Shown here one piece after another: positions 14,640 through 23,962 of a stretch of DNA of 64,000 nt. The stretch's first letter is position 1. Every line of letters begins with the position of its first letter. Source of the DNA: Massilia frigida (GTDB taxonomy: Bacteria > Pseudomonadota > Gammaproteobacteria > Burkholderiales > Burkholderiaceae_D); assembly GCF_011682175.1 (NCBI RefSeq), contig NZ_WHJG01000005.1, forward strand, positions 124,001-188,000, read 5' to 3'. A program made the translations under genes and the position numbers. The notes beneath the pieces were generated by a model that saw only the letters and a list, made by a program, of their open reading frames with translations, did no database searches and was not told the origin of the DNA.

Positions 14640-15451
14640 GCGACTGGCTCAATCAGGTATTTTGCGAGGATGCGCTGGCCGGACTGGCGCGCATCCCGGA
14701 CGGTTCCATCGACCTGATTCTGACCGACCCGCCATATAACCTCGGCAAGGACTACGGCAACGACTCCGACCAGCAAAGCGTGGCCGATTACCTGGCGTGG
14801 ACCGAGCAATGGATTTCGAAGGCGCTGCCCAAGCTCAAACCCAACGGCAGCCTGTACATCTTTTTGACGTGGCGCTTTTCGCCCGAGATTTTCGTCATGC
14901 TCAAGCAGCGCATGACGATGATGAACGAGATTATCTGGGACCGCCGGGTGCCGTCGATGGGCGGCAGCGTGCGCAGTTTCAGTTCGGTGCACGACACGAT
15001 CGGGTTCTTCGTCAACCGCAAGGATTACTACTTCGACCTGGACGCGGTGCGCATCCCGTATGACGCGGTCACCAAGAAGGCCCGCTCGCGCTCGATTTTC
15101 GTCGGCGCCAAGTGGCTCGAAGTGGGCTACAACCCCAAGGATTTGTGGAGCGTGTCGCGCCTGCACCGCGAACACCCGGAGCGCGCCGACCACCCCACAC
15201 AGAAGCCGCTCGAGATCATCGAGCGCATGGTCAAGGCATCGTGCCCGCCGGATGGCGTGGTGATGGATTTGTTCATGGGCAGCGGCACCACCGCCATGGC
15301 GGCCAAGCGCTGCGGGCGCAATTTTGTCGGCTTCGAGCTCAATGCCGCGTACTGCGAGATTATCGCAGCGCGACTGGCGTCGCCGCCGGAGCAGGAAATG
15401 GTCAAGAAGCGCAAGCCGGCCAAGAAGACTGTGCAGGCTGAAAATGCATAG
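14636..15451 (+). CDS. beta-class adenine-N6 DNA methyltransferase inside the his operon
   Basis: 271 aa. Catalytic DPPY is at residues 31-34 and the SAM-binding FMGSG at 213-217, so the order is IV then I, as in beta-class enzymes such as CcrM and M.HinfI. DPPY rather than SPPY favours adenine N6 methylation. A basic tail (KKRKPAKKT) ends the protein. No restriction gene is adjacent, so it looks like an orphan. ATG overlaps the hisD stop, implying coupled translation with histidine synthesis. The recognition site cannot be deduced from the sequence. Confidence 0.88.
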   Translation: MSDWLNQVFCEDALAGLARIPDGSIDLILTDPPYNLGKDYGNDSDQQSVADYLAWTEQWISKALPKLKPNGSLYIFLTWRFSPEIFVMLKQRMTMMNEIIWDRRVPSMGGSVRSFSSVHDTIGFFVNRKDYYFDLDAVRIPYDAVTKKARSRSIFVGAKWLEVGYNPKDLWSVSRLHREHPERADHPTQKPLEIIERMVKASCPPDGVVMDLFMGSGTTAMAAKRCGRNFVGFELNAAYCEIIAARLASPPEQEMVKKRKPAKKTVQAENA

Positions 15452-15480
15452 CGTCGTTGCCACCACCGCCACCGCCAGCG

Positions 15481-15545
15481 CCGTCGTTCCAGCCTCTACC
15501 TCCGTGGTTCCCGCGCCGAGTGCCGCCTTGGCGCGGGAACGACGG
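15481..15545. repeat. REP-like palindromic element before hisC
   Basis: Outer arms CCGTCGTTCC (15481-15490) and GGAACGACGG (15536-15545) enclose a second stem, GTTCCCGCGCC (15507-15517) and GGCGCGGGAAC (15530-15540), with loop region GAGTGCCGCCTT. The core is nearly the same as the element after gltD, showing a dispersed family. It separates the methyltransferase from hisC. Confidence 0.75.
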
Positions 15546-15599
15546 AGCTAAGAACGACGGGCAATTTGCAGCAACCTATCAACCAAGGAGCAAAGCAGC

Positions 15600-16694
15600 A
15601 TGAGTTTCATCGACACGCTGATCGCCAACACGATCCGTCCCGAGATCCAGGCCGACCAGGCCTACGTCGTCCCCGACGCCGATGGCTACATCAAACTGGA
15701 CGCGATGGAGAATCCTTACTCGCTGCCTGCCCACCTGCGCGAAGAACTGGGCCATCGCCTGGCCGCCGCGGTCCTGAACCGCTACCCGCTGCCCAGCAAC
15801 GCCACGCTCAAGCACAAGATCTGCGCCCGCCTGGGCATCCCCGATGGCTACGACGTCATCCTCGGCAACGGCTCCGATGAACTGATCTCGATCATGGCCA
15901 CCGCTGTTTCCGGCGGCGCGCGCCGTCCCGTGATCCTGGCGCCCACGCCCGGCTTCGTGATGTTTTCGCGCTCCGCCATGCTGGCCGGTGCCGAATTCGT
16001 CGGCGTGCCGCTGCGCGCCGACATGATACTCGACAAGGCCAGCATGCTCGCCAACATCGCCGAGCACAAGCCGGCCCTGGTATTCCTGGCCTATCCGAAC
16101 AACCCGACCGGCACCCTGTTCGACCCGGCCGAGATGGTCGAGATCATCCAGGCCGTGGGTGACACCGGTGTGGTCGTCGTCGACGAAGCCTACGGCCCGT
16201 TCGCGCGCACCTCCTTCATGGAGCGCCTGCCCGAGTTCGAGAACATGGTTGTCATGCGCACCGTCTCGAAACTGGGCCTGGCCGGCATCCGCCTGGGCTA
16301 CATGAGCGCCGCGCCCAAGCTGCTGGCGCAGTTCGAGAAAGTGCGCCCGCCCTACAACATCAATGTGCTCACCCAGATCGCCGCCGAATTCGCGCTCGAT
16401 CACCTGGAGGTGCTGAACGACCAGGCGACCTTGCTCATCGCCGCGCGCGAACAGCTGGCGGCCGACCTGGCCGCGCTGCCCGGCGTGACCGTTTTTCCGT
16501 CGGCCGCCAACTTCCTGCTGGTGCGCCTGCCCGATGTCGACGCCTCCTGCGCACGGCTCGACGCCGACAAGGTGATGGTTAAAAATGTGAGTAAAATATG
16601 CGGATTGGGCGGATGCATCCGCGTGACCGTGAGCACACCTGAAGAAAATGCTGTTTTCCTGGATGCCATCAAGGCATCGCTGACTTCGCACTAA
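15600..16694 (+). CDS. hisC: histidinol-phosphate aminotransferase
   Basis: PLP enzyme converting imidazole acetol-phosphate to histidinol phosphate (364 aa). It has the class I/II aminotransferase core: [18 protein letters not shown] and the PLP lysine in [16 protein letters not shown] ribosome site AAGGAG is present in the 16 bases before ATG at 15600. hisB follows after 11 bases. Confidence 0.95.
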   Translation: MSFIDTLIANTIRPEIQADQAYVVPDADGYIKLDAMENPYSLPAHLREELGHRLAAAVLNRYPLPSNATLKHKICARLGIPDGYDVILGNGSDELISIMATAVSGGARRPVILAPTPGFVMFSRSAMLAGAEFVGVPLRADMILDKASMLANIAEHKPALVFLAYPNNPTGTLFDPAEMVEIIQAVGDTGVVVVDEAYGPFARTSFMERLPEFENMVVMRTVSKLGLAGIRLGYMSAAPKLLAQFEKVRPPYNINVLTQIAAEFALDHLEVLNDQATLLIAAREQLAADLAALPGVTVFPSAANFLLVRLPDVDASCARLDADKVMVKNVSKICGLGGCIRVTVSTPEENAVFLDAIKASLTSH

Positions 16695-16705
16695 CCGAGC
16701 CTCCC

Positions 16706-17296
16706 ATGACCCGCACCGCAGACATAACGCGCAACACCAACGAGACGCAAATCCGCGTCGCGATCAACCTCGATGGCACCGGCCAGCAAAAGCTCAACAC
16801 GGGCGTGCCTTTCCTCGACCACATGCTCGACCAGATCGCGCGCCACGGCCTGATCGACCTCGATATCGAATGCGTGGGCGACCTGCATATCGATGCCCAC
16901 CACACGGTGGAAGACACCGGCATCACGCTCGGCATGGCGGTGGCCAAGGCGATCGGCGACAAGAAGGGCATCCGCCGTTACGGCCACGCCTACGTGCCGC
17001 TGGACGAAGCGCTGTCGCGCGTGGTGATCGATTTTTCCGGCCGTCCGGGCCTGGAAATGCACGTGCCGTGGAAGCGCTCGATGATCGGCAGTTTCGACGT
17101 CGACCTGGCGCATGAATTTTTCCAGGGTTTCGTGAACCACGCGCTGGTGTCGCTGCATATCGATAACCTGCGCGGCGAGAACGCCCACCACCAGTGCGAA
17201 ACCGTGTTCAAGGCCTTCGGCCGCGCACTGCGCATGGCTGCGGAACTCGATGCGCGTTCGGCTGGGACGATTCCTTCGACCAAGGGTAGTCTGTAA
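16706..17296 (+). CDS. hisB: imidazoleglycerol-phosphate dehydratase
   Basis: Monofunctional HisB (196 aa) without the histidinol-phosphatase domain found in E. coli. The metal-binding signatures [11 protein letters not shown] and [17 protein letters not shown] are intact, and [13 protein letters not shown] is typical. It sits between hisC and hisH. Confidence 0.96.
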   Translation: MTRTADITRNTNETQIRVAINLDGTGQQKLNTGVPFLDHMLDQIARHGLIDLDIECVGDLHIDAHHTVEDTGITLGMAVAKAIGDKKGIRRYGHAYVPLDEALSRVVIDFSGRPGLEMHVPWKRSMIGSFDVDLAHEFFQGFVNHALVSLHIDNLRGENAHHQCETVFKAFGRALRMAAELDARSAGTIPSTKGSL

Positions 17297-17328
17297 CGTC
17301 GTCCGATACGTATGCGGCCCCCTCTATC

Positions 17329-17358
17329 CTGTCATTCCCGCGCAGGCGGGAATGACAG
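17329..17358. repeat. palindromic repeat in the hisB-hisH gap
   Basis: CTGTCATTCCCGC (17329-17341) and GCGGGAATGACAG (17346-17358) form a perfect 13-bp stem with loop GCAG. This GTCATTCCCGC type resembles the GTCGTTCCCGC palindrome at 48565-48590. It is the only sizeable break in the otherwise tight second half of the his operon. Confidence 0.75.
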
Positions 17359-17373
17359 CAAAACTGAATTGCT

Positions 17374-18012
17374 ATGAATAAAATTGTTGTGGTCGATTAC
17401 GGCATGGGCAATCTGCGCTCGGTGGCGCAAGCCCTGCGCGCCGTCGCTCCCGAAGCTGAAGTGCTTATTTCCGGCGACGTCGCCGCCATCGATTCGGCCG
17501 ACCGGATCGTCCTGCCCGGCCAGGGCGCCATGCGCGACTGCATGGCCAGCCTGCGCCAGTCCGGCGTCGAGCAAGCCCTGCTGCGCGCCGCCAAGACCCG
17601 TCCCGTGATGGGCGTGTGCGTGGGCGAGCAGATGCTGTTCGACTCAAGCGAGGAAGCCGACACCCCCGGCCTGGGCCTGTTGCCCGGCAAAGTGGTGCGC
17701 TTCCAGCTCGATGGCCGCCTGCAGCCGGACGGCTCGCGCTTCAAGGTGCCGCAGATGGGTTGGAACCGCGTGAAACAAGTGCGCCAGCATCCGCTGTGGC
17801 AGGGTATCCTCGACGATAGCTACTTCTATTTCGTGCACAGTTACTATGTCCAGCCCGACGACGCCAGCCTCACCGCCGGCGAAACCGATTACGGCGCGCC
17901 TTTCTGTTGCGCCGTCGCCCGCGATAATATTTTCGCGACCCAGTTCCACCCGGAGAAAAGCGCCGGCGCGGGGCTGCAGCTGTACAAGAACTTCGTTCAC
18001 TGGAATCCTTGA
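17374..18012 (+). CDS. hisH: imidazole glycerol phosphate synthase, glutaminase subunit
   Basis: Class I glutamine amidotransferase subunit (212 aa) that feeds ammonia to HisF. The nucleophile cysteine is in [10 protein letters not shown] and the His-Glu pair in [16 protein letters not shown] is also typical. It starts after a 77-base gap containing a palindromic repeat, and hisA follows after 40 bases. Confidence 0.95.
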   Translation: MNKIVVVDYGMGNLRSVAQALRAVAPEAEVLISGDVAAIDSADRIVLPGQGAMRDCMASLRQSGVEQALLRAAKTRPVMGVCVGEQMLFDSSEEADTPGLGLLPGKVVRFQLDGRLQPDGSRFKVPQMGWNRVKQVRQHPLWQGILDDSYFYFVHSYYVQPDDASLTAGETDYGAPFCCAVARDNIFATQFHPEKSAGAGLQLYKNFVHWNP

Positions 18013-18052
18013 TTCACCACCCACCCAACCAAGCGATAAGCGATAACCGATC

Positions 18053-18829
18053 ATGCTGCTCATTCCTGCCATCGACCTGAAAGACGGTCACTGCGTTCGC
18101 CTCAAACAGGGCGATATGGAACTTGCCACCGTCTTCTCCGAAGACCCCGCCGAAATGGCGCTGCACTGGCTCAAGCAGGGCGCGCGCCGCCTGCACCTGG
18201 TGGACTTGAACGGCGCCTTCGCCGGCAAGCCGAAAAACGAAGCCGCCGTCAAATCCATCCTGCAGGTGGTGCAGGAATTCGCCGTCGATAACGATATCGA
18301 CGAAATCCCCGTCCAGCTGGGCGGCGGCATCCGCGACCTGGACACCATCGAGCGCTATCTCGACGACGGCATCACCTACATCATCGTCGGCACCGCCGCC
18401 GTGAAAAATCCCGGCTTCCTGCACGATGCCTGCGGCGCCTTCCCGGGCCACATCATCGTCGGCCTGGACGCCAAGGATGGCAAGGTCGCCACCGATGGCT
18501 GGAGCAAGATGTCCGGCCACGAAGTGATCGACCTGGCTACCAAGTTCGAAGCCTACGGCGTCGAATCGATCATCTACACCGACATCGGCCGCGACGGCAT
18601 GATGGGCGGTATCAACATCGAAGCGACCGTCAAGCTGGCCCAGGCCGTGCGCATTCCCATCATCGCTTCCGGCGGCCTGCACAACCTGGGCGACGTCGAA
18701 GCCCTGTGCGCGGTGCAGGAAGAAGGCATCGAGGGCGTGATCTGCGGCCGTTCGATCTACGAGGGCACGATCAACCTGGCCGAAGCCCAGATGCGCGCCG
18801 ACGAACTCACCGAAGGCGACCTGGCGTAA
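18053..18829 (+). CDS. hisA: ProFAR isomerase (HisA)
   Basis: TIM-barrel phosphoribosylformimino-AICAR isomerase (258 aa). The start [20 protein letters not shown] holds the first catalytic Asp, and [13 protein letters not shown] the second. VQLGGGIRD and the phosphate-binding SGGL and GRSIYEG segments are present. Paired with hisF as usual. Confidence 0.96.
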   Translation: MLLIPAIDLKDGHCVRLKQGDMELATVFSEDPAEMALHWLKQGARRLHLVDLNGAFAGKPKNEAAVKSILQVVQEFAVDNDIDEIPVQLGGGIRDLDTIERYLDDGITYIIVGTAAVKNPGFLHDACGAFPGHIIVGLDAKDGKVATDGWSKMSGHEVIDLATKFEAYGVESIIYTDIGRDGMMGGINIEATVKLAQAVRIPIIASGGLHNLGDVEALCAVQEEGIEGVICGRSIYEGTINLAEAQMRADELTEGDLA

Positions 18830-18845
18830 GCCGGAAGAACACACC

Positions 18846-19607
18846 ATGCTCGCAAAACGCATCATTCCCTGCCTCGACGTGACCGATGGCCGCGTCGTCA
18901 AGGGCGTCAATTTCACCGAGCTGCGCGACGCCGGCGACCCGGTCGAAATCGCGCGCCGCTACGATGGGCAGGGCGCCGACGAAATCACCTTCCTCGACAT
19001 CACGGCGTCCTCCGACGACCGCGACCTGATCCTGCACATCATCGAAGCGGTGGCTTCCACCGTGTTCATCCCGCTCACCGTCGGTGGCGGCGTGCGCAAG
19101 GTCGACGACGTGCGGCGCCTGCTCAACGCCGGGGCCGACAAGGTCAGCATGAACACCTCGGCCGTGACCAATCCCGAGCTGGTGTTCGAGGCCTCGCAAA
19201 AGCATGGCTCGCAGTGCATCGTGGTGGCCATCGACGCCAAGCAGACCGCGCCCGGCAAGTGGGAAGTGTTCACCCACGGCGGCCGCCGCGCCACCGGTCT
19301 CGATGCGGTCGCGTGGGCGATGAACATGGAGCGCCTGGGCGCCGGCGAAATTCTCCTCACCAGCATGGACCGCGACGGCACCAAGGTCGGTTTCGACCTG
19401 GGATTGACGGCCGCCGTGTCGAACGCGATCGGCATTCCCGTGATCGCCTCCGGCGGCGTGGGCGGTTTGCAGGACCTGGCCGACGGCATCAAGATCGGCA
19501 AGGCCGATGCGGTCCTGGCAGCCAGTATTTTTCACTATGGGCAGCACACGGTCGGTGAAGCCAAGCGCTTCATGGCCGCGCAGGGCATTCCCATGCGTTT
19601 GGAGTAG
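18846..19607 (+). CDS. hisF: imidazole glycerol phosphate synthase, cyclase subunit
   Basis: Cyclase partner of HisH (253 aa), producing imidazole glycerol phosphate and AICAR. The two catalytic Asp motifs, [16 protein letters not shown] and [14 protein letters not shown], and the [12 protein letters not shown] phosphate site are all present. hisI begins 6 bases after its stop. Confidence 0.96.
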   Translation: MLAKRIIPCLDVTDGRVVKGVNFTELRDAGDPVEIARRYDGQGADEITFLDITASSDDRDLILHIIEAVASTVFIPLTVGGGVRKVDDVRRLLNAGADKVSMNTSAVTNPELVFEASQKHGSQCIVVAIDAKQTAPGKWEVFTHGGRRATGLDAVAWAMNMERLGAGEILLTSMDRDGTKVGFDLGLTAAVSNAIGIPVIASGGVGGLQDLADGIKIGKADAVLAASIFHYGQHTVGEAKRFMAAQGIPMRLE

Positions 19608-19613
19608 ACCGAC

Positions 19614-20063
19614 ATGATCATGCCTGCCGTAACAAGTAGTGCGGCCAATTTCAGCTGGCTGAAAAAGGTCAAGTGGGACGAAAACGGCCTGGTGCCGGTA
19701 ATCGCCCAGGAAGTCGGCTCGAACGATGTGCTGATGTTCGCCTGGATGAACCGCGACGCGCTGGCGCGCACGGTGGAACTGGGCGAGGCGGTGTACTGGA
19801 GCCGTTCGCGCAAGAAGCTGTGGCACAAGGGCGACGAGTCGGGCCACATCCAGAAGGTGCGCGAAATCCGCCTCGACTGCGACGAAGACGTGATCCTGCT
19901 GAAAATCGAGCAGGCCGGTTCGATCGCCTGCCATACGGGGCGCCATTCCTGCTTCTTCCAGAAGTTCGACGGCGACGCCAAAAGCGGTGACTGGCAGGTC
20001 GCCGATCCGGTGTTGCAGGATCCGGAAACGATCTACACCAATCCCAAGAAGAACACACCATGA
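19614..20063 (+). CDS. hisI: phosphoribosyl-AMP cyclohydrolase
   Basis: Monofunctional HisI (149 aa); the E. coli enzyme is fused to HisE, here the two are separate genes. The metal-binding [10 protein letters not shown] and the zinc cysteines in [12 protein letters not shown] are clear. [10 protein letters not shown] near residue 42 is typical. ATG at 19614 gives about 10 leading residues of unclear value; ATG at 19620 is an alternative. It overlaps hisE by 4 bases. Confidence 0.95.
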   Translation: MIMPAVTSSAANFSWLKKVKWDENGLVPVIAQEVGSNDVLMFAWMNRDALARTVELGEAVYWSRSRKKLWHKGDESGHIQKVREIRLDCDEDVILLKIEQAGSIACHTGRHSCFFQKFDGDAKSGDWQVADPVLQDPETIYTNPKKNTP

Positions 20064-20398
20064 GCCAGACCCTCGCCCGCGTGGCGCAAACGATCGAATC
20101 GCGCAAGCTGGAAAACGGCGGCGATCCGGCCACTTCCTATGTCTCGCGCCTGTTTTCCAAGGGCGACGATGCGATCCTCAAGAAAATCGGCGAAGAAGCC
20201 ACCGAGCTGGTGATGGCCGCGAAAGATGCGCGTGTCGATGGCGACGCGTCCAAGGTGCTGTACGAATGCGCCGATCTGTGGTTCCATTCGCTGGTGCTGC
20301 TGGCCCAGTTCGATCTGGCCCCGCAGCAGGTGCTCGATGAACTGGCGCGCCGCGAAGGCTTGTCCGGCCTCGCCGAAAAAGCCGCCCGCCCCAGCTGA
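20060..20398 (+). CDS. hisE: phosphoribosyl-ATP pyrophosphohydrolase
   Basis: Second step of histidine synthesis, an all-alpha NTP pyrophosphohydrolase (112 aa). [31 protein letters not shown] carries the conserved Glu-rich metal site (KIGEEATE). ATG overlaps the hisI stop (ATGA). It is the last his gene here. Confidence 0.95.
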   Translation: MSQTLARVAQTIESRKLENGGDPATSYVSRLFSKGDDAILKKIGEEATELVMAAKDARVDGDASKVLYECADLWFHSLVLLAQFDLAPQQVLDELARREGLSGLAEKAARPS

Positions 20399-20440
20399 AA
20401 CGCGGCCAGCGCCCACCCCCAACGCCCACGGAAACCCGCC

Positions 20441-20812
20441 ATGACCGACTGCCTTTTTTGCAAAATCGCCACCAAGCAAATTCCTTCCAGCATAGTCTAC
20501 GAAGATGAAGAGTTGCTGGCATTCAAGGATATCCACCCGGCCGCGCCGGTGCACCTGCTGGTCATTCCCAAGCTGCACGTCGCGACCTTGTCCGAATGCA
20601 ACGAAACCCATGTCGCGCTGCTCGGCAAGATGCTGGCGCTGGCGCCCAGGCTGGCCAAAGAGCATGGCTGTGAAGTGAGCTATGACGCCGACGGCAAGCC
20701 GGGCGGCGGCTACAAGACCCTCATCAATAGCGGTCCGGACGGCGGCCAGGAGGTCTATCACCTGCACCTGCATATGTACGGCGGTCCGCGCCCGTGGCCC
20801 GGCCAGCGCTGA
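20441..20812 (+). CDS. hinT: HIT family purine nucleoside phosphoramidase
   Basis: A 123-aa HIT protein. The catalytic histidine triad is HLHLHMYGG near residues 107-115, and the N-terminal CLFCKIATKQIPSSIVYED is typical of HinT. Such enzymes hydrolyse AMP-lysine and similar phosphoramidates. It lies between hisE and tatA. Confidence 0.93.
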   Translation: MTDCLFCKIATKQIPSSIVYEDEELLAFKDIHPAAPVHLLVIPKLHVATLSECNETHVALLGKMLALAPRLAKEHGCEVSYDADGKPGGGYKTLINSGPDGGQEVYHLHLHMYGGPRPWPGQR

Positions 20813-20896
20813 CAATCAGGCAGGAACCCCCGGCATCGCGTAGAATACCGGCGTAAGCTTTCACGAATTCGGGCGCGCGCGCCTCGCGAGGAGAAA

Positions 20897-21118
20897 ATGA
20901 TGGGTGGACTGAGTGTTTGGCATTGGCTGATCGTGTTGCTTGTCGTTGTGCTGGTGTTCGGCACCAAGAAACTCGGCAATATGGGTGGTGATATTGGCAA
21001 GGCCGTCAAGGGCTTCAAGGATGGCGTGCGTGGCGAGGACGACAAGCCGTCCGCGCCGGGCCAGGTCGTGGACAAGACCACCATCGACGCCGAAGCGAAA
21101 GAGAAAACGAAGTTCTGA
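20897..21118 (+). CDS. tatA: Sec-independent translocase subunit TatA
   Basis: A 73-aa protein with one N-terminal membrane helix ([17 protein letters not shown]), the FGTKKL hinge and an amphipathic helix ([14 protein letters not shown]). It oligomerises to form the passage for folded twin-arginine proteins. Either ATG at 20897 or 20900 can serve, after GAGGAGAAA. Confidence 0.95.
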   Translation: MMGGLSVWHWLIVLLVVVLVFGTKKLGNMGGDIGKAVKGFKDGVRGEDDKPSAPGQVVDKTTIDAEAKEKTKF

Positions 21119-21166
21119 TAAGCGTGCGTGCCCGCGCACGCCCGCTGACAGACACTTCCAGACGCC

Positions 21167-21652
21167 ATGATCGATCTTGGATTATCTAAACTCGCCATCA
21201 TTGGCGTGGTTGCACTTGTTGTCATCGGCCCTGAAAAGCTGCCCAAAGTGGCACGCATGGCGGGGACCCTGTATGGCCGTGCCCAGCGCTACCTGCACGA
21301 CGTCAAGTCCGAGGTGAGCCGCGAGATCGAGCTCGACGAACTGCGCAACCTGCAAAAGGAAGTGCAGGAAACGGCCCAGTCGATCAAGGATAGCGTCGAA
21401 AACACCATCGCCCAGAACATCGACGATGTCGATGCCGCCTGGCGCGACCTGCCCTCGTCGACGGCGCCGAGCGCGACCATGAGCGACCTGGAACGCAAGG
21501 CGCGCGATTTCCGCCGCAAGAAGCTGGTGCGCAACTCGGCCGTGCCGGGCTGGTACAAGCAGCGTCACGGCGGCAAGGCCCACATCATGTCGGGTGCCGC
21601 GCGCGTGAAAAAATTCCGCCCGCGTTCCTCCAACACCTCTTCGTTCTTTTAA
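21167..21652 (+). CDS. tatB: Sec-independent translocase subunit TatB
   Basis: 161 aa: an N-terminal membrane helix (LGLSKLAIIGVVALVVIGPEKLP), the conserved GPEKLP hinge, then a long charged amphipathic helix, characteristic of TatB. It forms the substrate receptor with TatC. tatC starts immediately after its stop. Confidence 0.95.
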   Translation: MIDLGLSKLAIIGVVALVVIGPEKLPKVARMAGTLYGRAQRYLHDVKSEVSREIELDELRNLQKEVQETAQSIKDSVENTIAQNIDDVDAAWRDLPSSTAPSATMSDLERKARDFRRKKLVRNSAVPGWYKQRHGGKAHIMSGAARVKKFRPRSSNTSSFF

Positions 21653-22408
21653 ATGACAGACAAAGCTGCGGGCGAAGAGACCTTTATCTCTCATCTGGTC
21701 GAATTGCGCGACCGCCTGGTCAAGGCCACCATCGGGGTTGCCATCGTCTGCGTCGCGCTGATGATCTGGCCCGGCCCCGCCCATATCTACGACATCATCG
21801 CCGAGCCGATGATCGCCTCGCTGCCGGTCGGCTCGAAGATGATCGCCACCGGCGTCATTTCACCCTTCCTGGTGCCGATGAAGGTGACCCTGGTGCTGTC
21901 GCTGATCCTGGCGCTGCCGTGGGTGTTCTACCAGGTCTGGGCTTTCGTCGCCCCCGGCCTGTACCAGCACGAAAAACGCCTGGTGCTGCCGCTGGTGGTG
22001 TCGTCCTCGTTCCTGTTCATGGGCGGGGTGGCGTTCTGCTACTTCTTCGTGTTCGGGCGCGTATTCAAGTTCATTTCCGACTTTTCCCCCACCTCGATCG
22101 CGGTCACGCCCGATATCGAGAACTATCTCGATTTCGTCATGTCCATGTGCCTGGCCTTCGGCGCGACCTTCGAGGTGCCGGTGGTGGTGGTGATTTTGGT
22201 GCGCATGGGGATCGTCAGCGTTGCCAAGCTCAAGGAAATCCGCCCGTACGCCATCGTCGGCGCCTTCGTGATCGCGGCCATCGTCACGCCGCCGGACGTG
22301 GTCAGCCAGCTGGCCCTGGCCATACCGATGTGGCTGCTGTTCGAGCTGGGCCTGCTGGTGGCGCCGGCCTTCGTGCGCGCCACCCAGGCACCGCAAGAGC
22401 CGGTGTAA
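21653..22408 (+). CDS. tatC: Sec-independent translocase subunit TatC
   Basis: A 251-aa protein with six hydrophobic helices. The N-terminal FISHLVELRDRLVKA is the twin-arginine recognition region, and VFYQVWAFVAPGLYQHEKR is typical. It abuts tatB with no gap. A GCCGGTG/CACCGGC stem (22399-22419) overlaps its stop and may limit read-through into the convergent neighbour. Confidence 0.96.
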   Translation: MTDKAAGEETFISHLVELRDRLVKATIGVAIVCVALMIWPGPAHIYDIIAEPMIASLPVGSKMIATGVISPFLVPMKVTLVLSLILALPWVFYQVWAFVAPGLYQHEKRLVLPLVVSSSFLFMGGVAFCYFFVFGRVFKFISDFSPTSIAVTPDIENYLDFVMSMCLAFGATFEVPVVVVILVRMGIVSVAKLKEIRPYAIVGAFVIAAIVTPPDVVSQLALAIPMWLLFELGLLVAPAFVRATQAPQEPV

Positions 22409-22445
22409 CAGTCACCGGCCGCCAAGGCGGCGCGCCAAGGCGGGG

Positions 22446-23093
22446 CTAGCGCGTCAGGTACAGCACCGTCGCCTCGCTGCCGTCATCGCTGCCCACCTGG
22501 GTCGCCGTCATATTCGGTATCGCCGTCCCCACATTGGCCAGCACGGCCGCCATCGAACTTTCCAGCAGATCGGCACTCGTCGGATTGATTTCGATGCGGC
22601 AGGTCTTGCTGCGGCATTCGAGCCGCCGCACCTGAGATTCGAGCCCGGCATTGGCGCGCGCCAGCGCCGCGCGCACGGCCGAGGTCGCATACATGCTCCA
22701 CGCCGGATCGACCTGCTCGGCACGGAACATGGTTTCGGACGGCGCCACCGCCGGCGTCTCGGGCGCTTGCGGCGCCGCCAACGCAGGGGGCGCGCTGGCG
22801 CCGGGTGCGCGCGTGAGCATCATGCGCAGCTCGGCCACTTCGCGCCGCAGGCCGGCCACTTCCTGGCGCAGCTGGCTGAGATCGTTCGGCGGCGGCGTGC
22901 TCGGCGGCGCCGGCGGCGGGCGCACCAGCGCTGGCGCTGGCGCCGGCAGCGGCCGCGCCGCTTCGGGCGCCGGTGCGGCGGCGGCAACCGGCAGTGCCTG
23001 CGGCGGCTTGGGCGGCGGCTGATCGTCGCCGCCGCAAGCGCCCAGCGCGGCCAGCGCTGCCAGCAGCATCGTTTCGGAAATGAGTCGCTTCAT
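22446..23093 (-). CDS. hypothetical lipoprotein with coiled coil
   Basis: 215 aa from ATG at 23093. The signal peptide ends in a lipobox-like ALGAC. A Pro/Ala-rich stretch follows, then a short heptad-like segment (LRQEVAGLRREVAELRMML) and a C-terminal globular part with two close cysteines (LECRSKTCRIEI) that could form a disulfide. The function is not recognised. It is convergent with tatC and lies downstream of another secreted hypothetical on the same strand. Confidence 0.7.
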   Translation of the reverse strand: MKRLISETMLLAALAALGACGGDDQPPPKPPQALPVAAAAPAPEAARPLPAPAPALVRPPPAPPSTPPPNDLSQLRQEVAGLRREVAELRMMLTRAPGASAPPALAAPQAPETPAVAPSETMFRAEQVDPAWSMYATSAVRAALARANAGLESQVRRLECRSKTCRIEINPTSADLLESSMAAVLANVGTAIPNMTATQVGSDDGSEATVLYLTR

Positions 23094-23146
23094 TGGTCTT
23101 CCTCTGGACAGTGTGGAGCCGGCATGGCCGCGCATCCGCGATGGCG

Positions 23147-23692
23147 TTACTGGCAGCGCAGCAAGCGCAGTTGGCCCAGCACCGGCAAGCCGGGAATGGC
23201 CCCCGCCGGCGCGGCGGTGCGCACCAGGTCGACCTCGATGAAGTAGCTGTTGGCGTTGAAGTTGAGCGCGACGCAGTTGGTCAGGTAGCGCGTTTGCGGG
23301 GTCGCCGCCGGCGCGTAGCTGTTGCTCGACAAGGTCGCCAGCGTGGTCAGCACGCCGGTGGCGGTGTTGTGCGCGCGCAGGCGCGTGCGCACCTCGGAAT
23401 AGATGCCGTTGTCGGTGAAGCGCGCGCCCGAATACACGCCCAGGATGCCGTTGCCGTCCCAGGTATCGTGCACCTGGTAGCGGATGGTGCAGCTGAGGGC
23501 GGTGGCGCCGCTGACCAGGCCGGCGTCATTGTTGTTGAACGATACGCGGCCGGTGCACAGTTCGTCCGGCGTGCCGGTCGATCCCACGGACGACCAGTTG
23601 CTGCTGGCCAGCGCCAGGCCGGGCAGGGCCAGTGCAATCAGGGCGAGTGCCGCGCCCAGCCGCGTGCGGGGAAGTGGAAGACGAGTAGACAT
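23147..23692 (-). CDS. secreted hypothetical protein
   Basis: 181 aa with a clear Sec signal peptide (LGAALALIALALPGLALAS). A good Shine-Dalgarno site (AAGGAG, 7 bases before ATG on the minus strand) supports the start. The mature part is Asn/Thr-rich with about four cysteines, and looks like a small extracellular beta protein. No family recognised. The downstream lipoprotein gene starts 53 bases later and may be co-transcribed. Confidence 0.7.
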   Translation of the reverse strand: MSTRLPLPRTRLGAALALIALALPGLALASSNWSSVGSTGTPDELCTGRVSFNNNDAGLVSGATALSCTIRYQVHDTWDGNGILGVYSGARFTDNGIYSEVRTRLRAHNTATGVLTTLATLSSNSYAPAATPQTRYLTNCVALNFNANSYFIEVDLVRTAAPAGAIPGLPVLGQLRLLRCQ

Positions 23693-23962
23693 GATGGCTC
23701 CTTGGCATGAAGTCGGAGGCGGGCCGCCGCCGCAACGACGACGGCCGCGCCGACACTTCCAGCCTAGGAGCCGCAGCCGGCGCGCCCGTGAGATGCATCA
23801 ATCGTCACCGGCCTGAATCGGCCATCGGCGCGGCCTGCGCCAAACAAGCTGCGGGCAAGGCCGCATTGATGCACGCGGGTATCGCTTGCCGCCGTAATGG
23901 TTTGAAACAGCTTGGCAAGCGGTAAGGTAAGATGGCTTGTTTACTGTTTCGTTTGCGATCCG

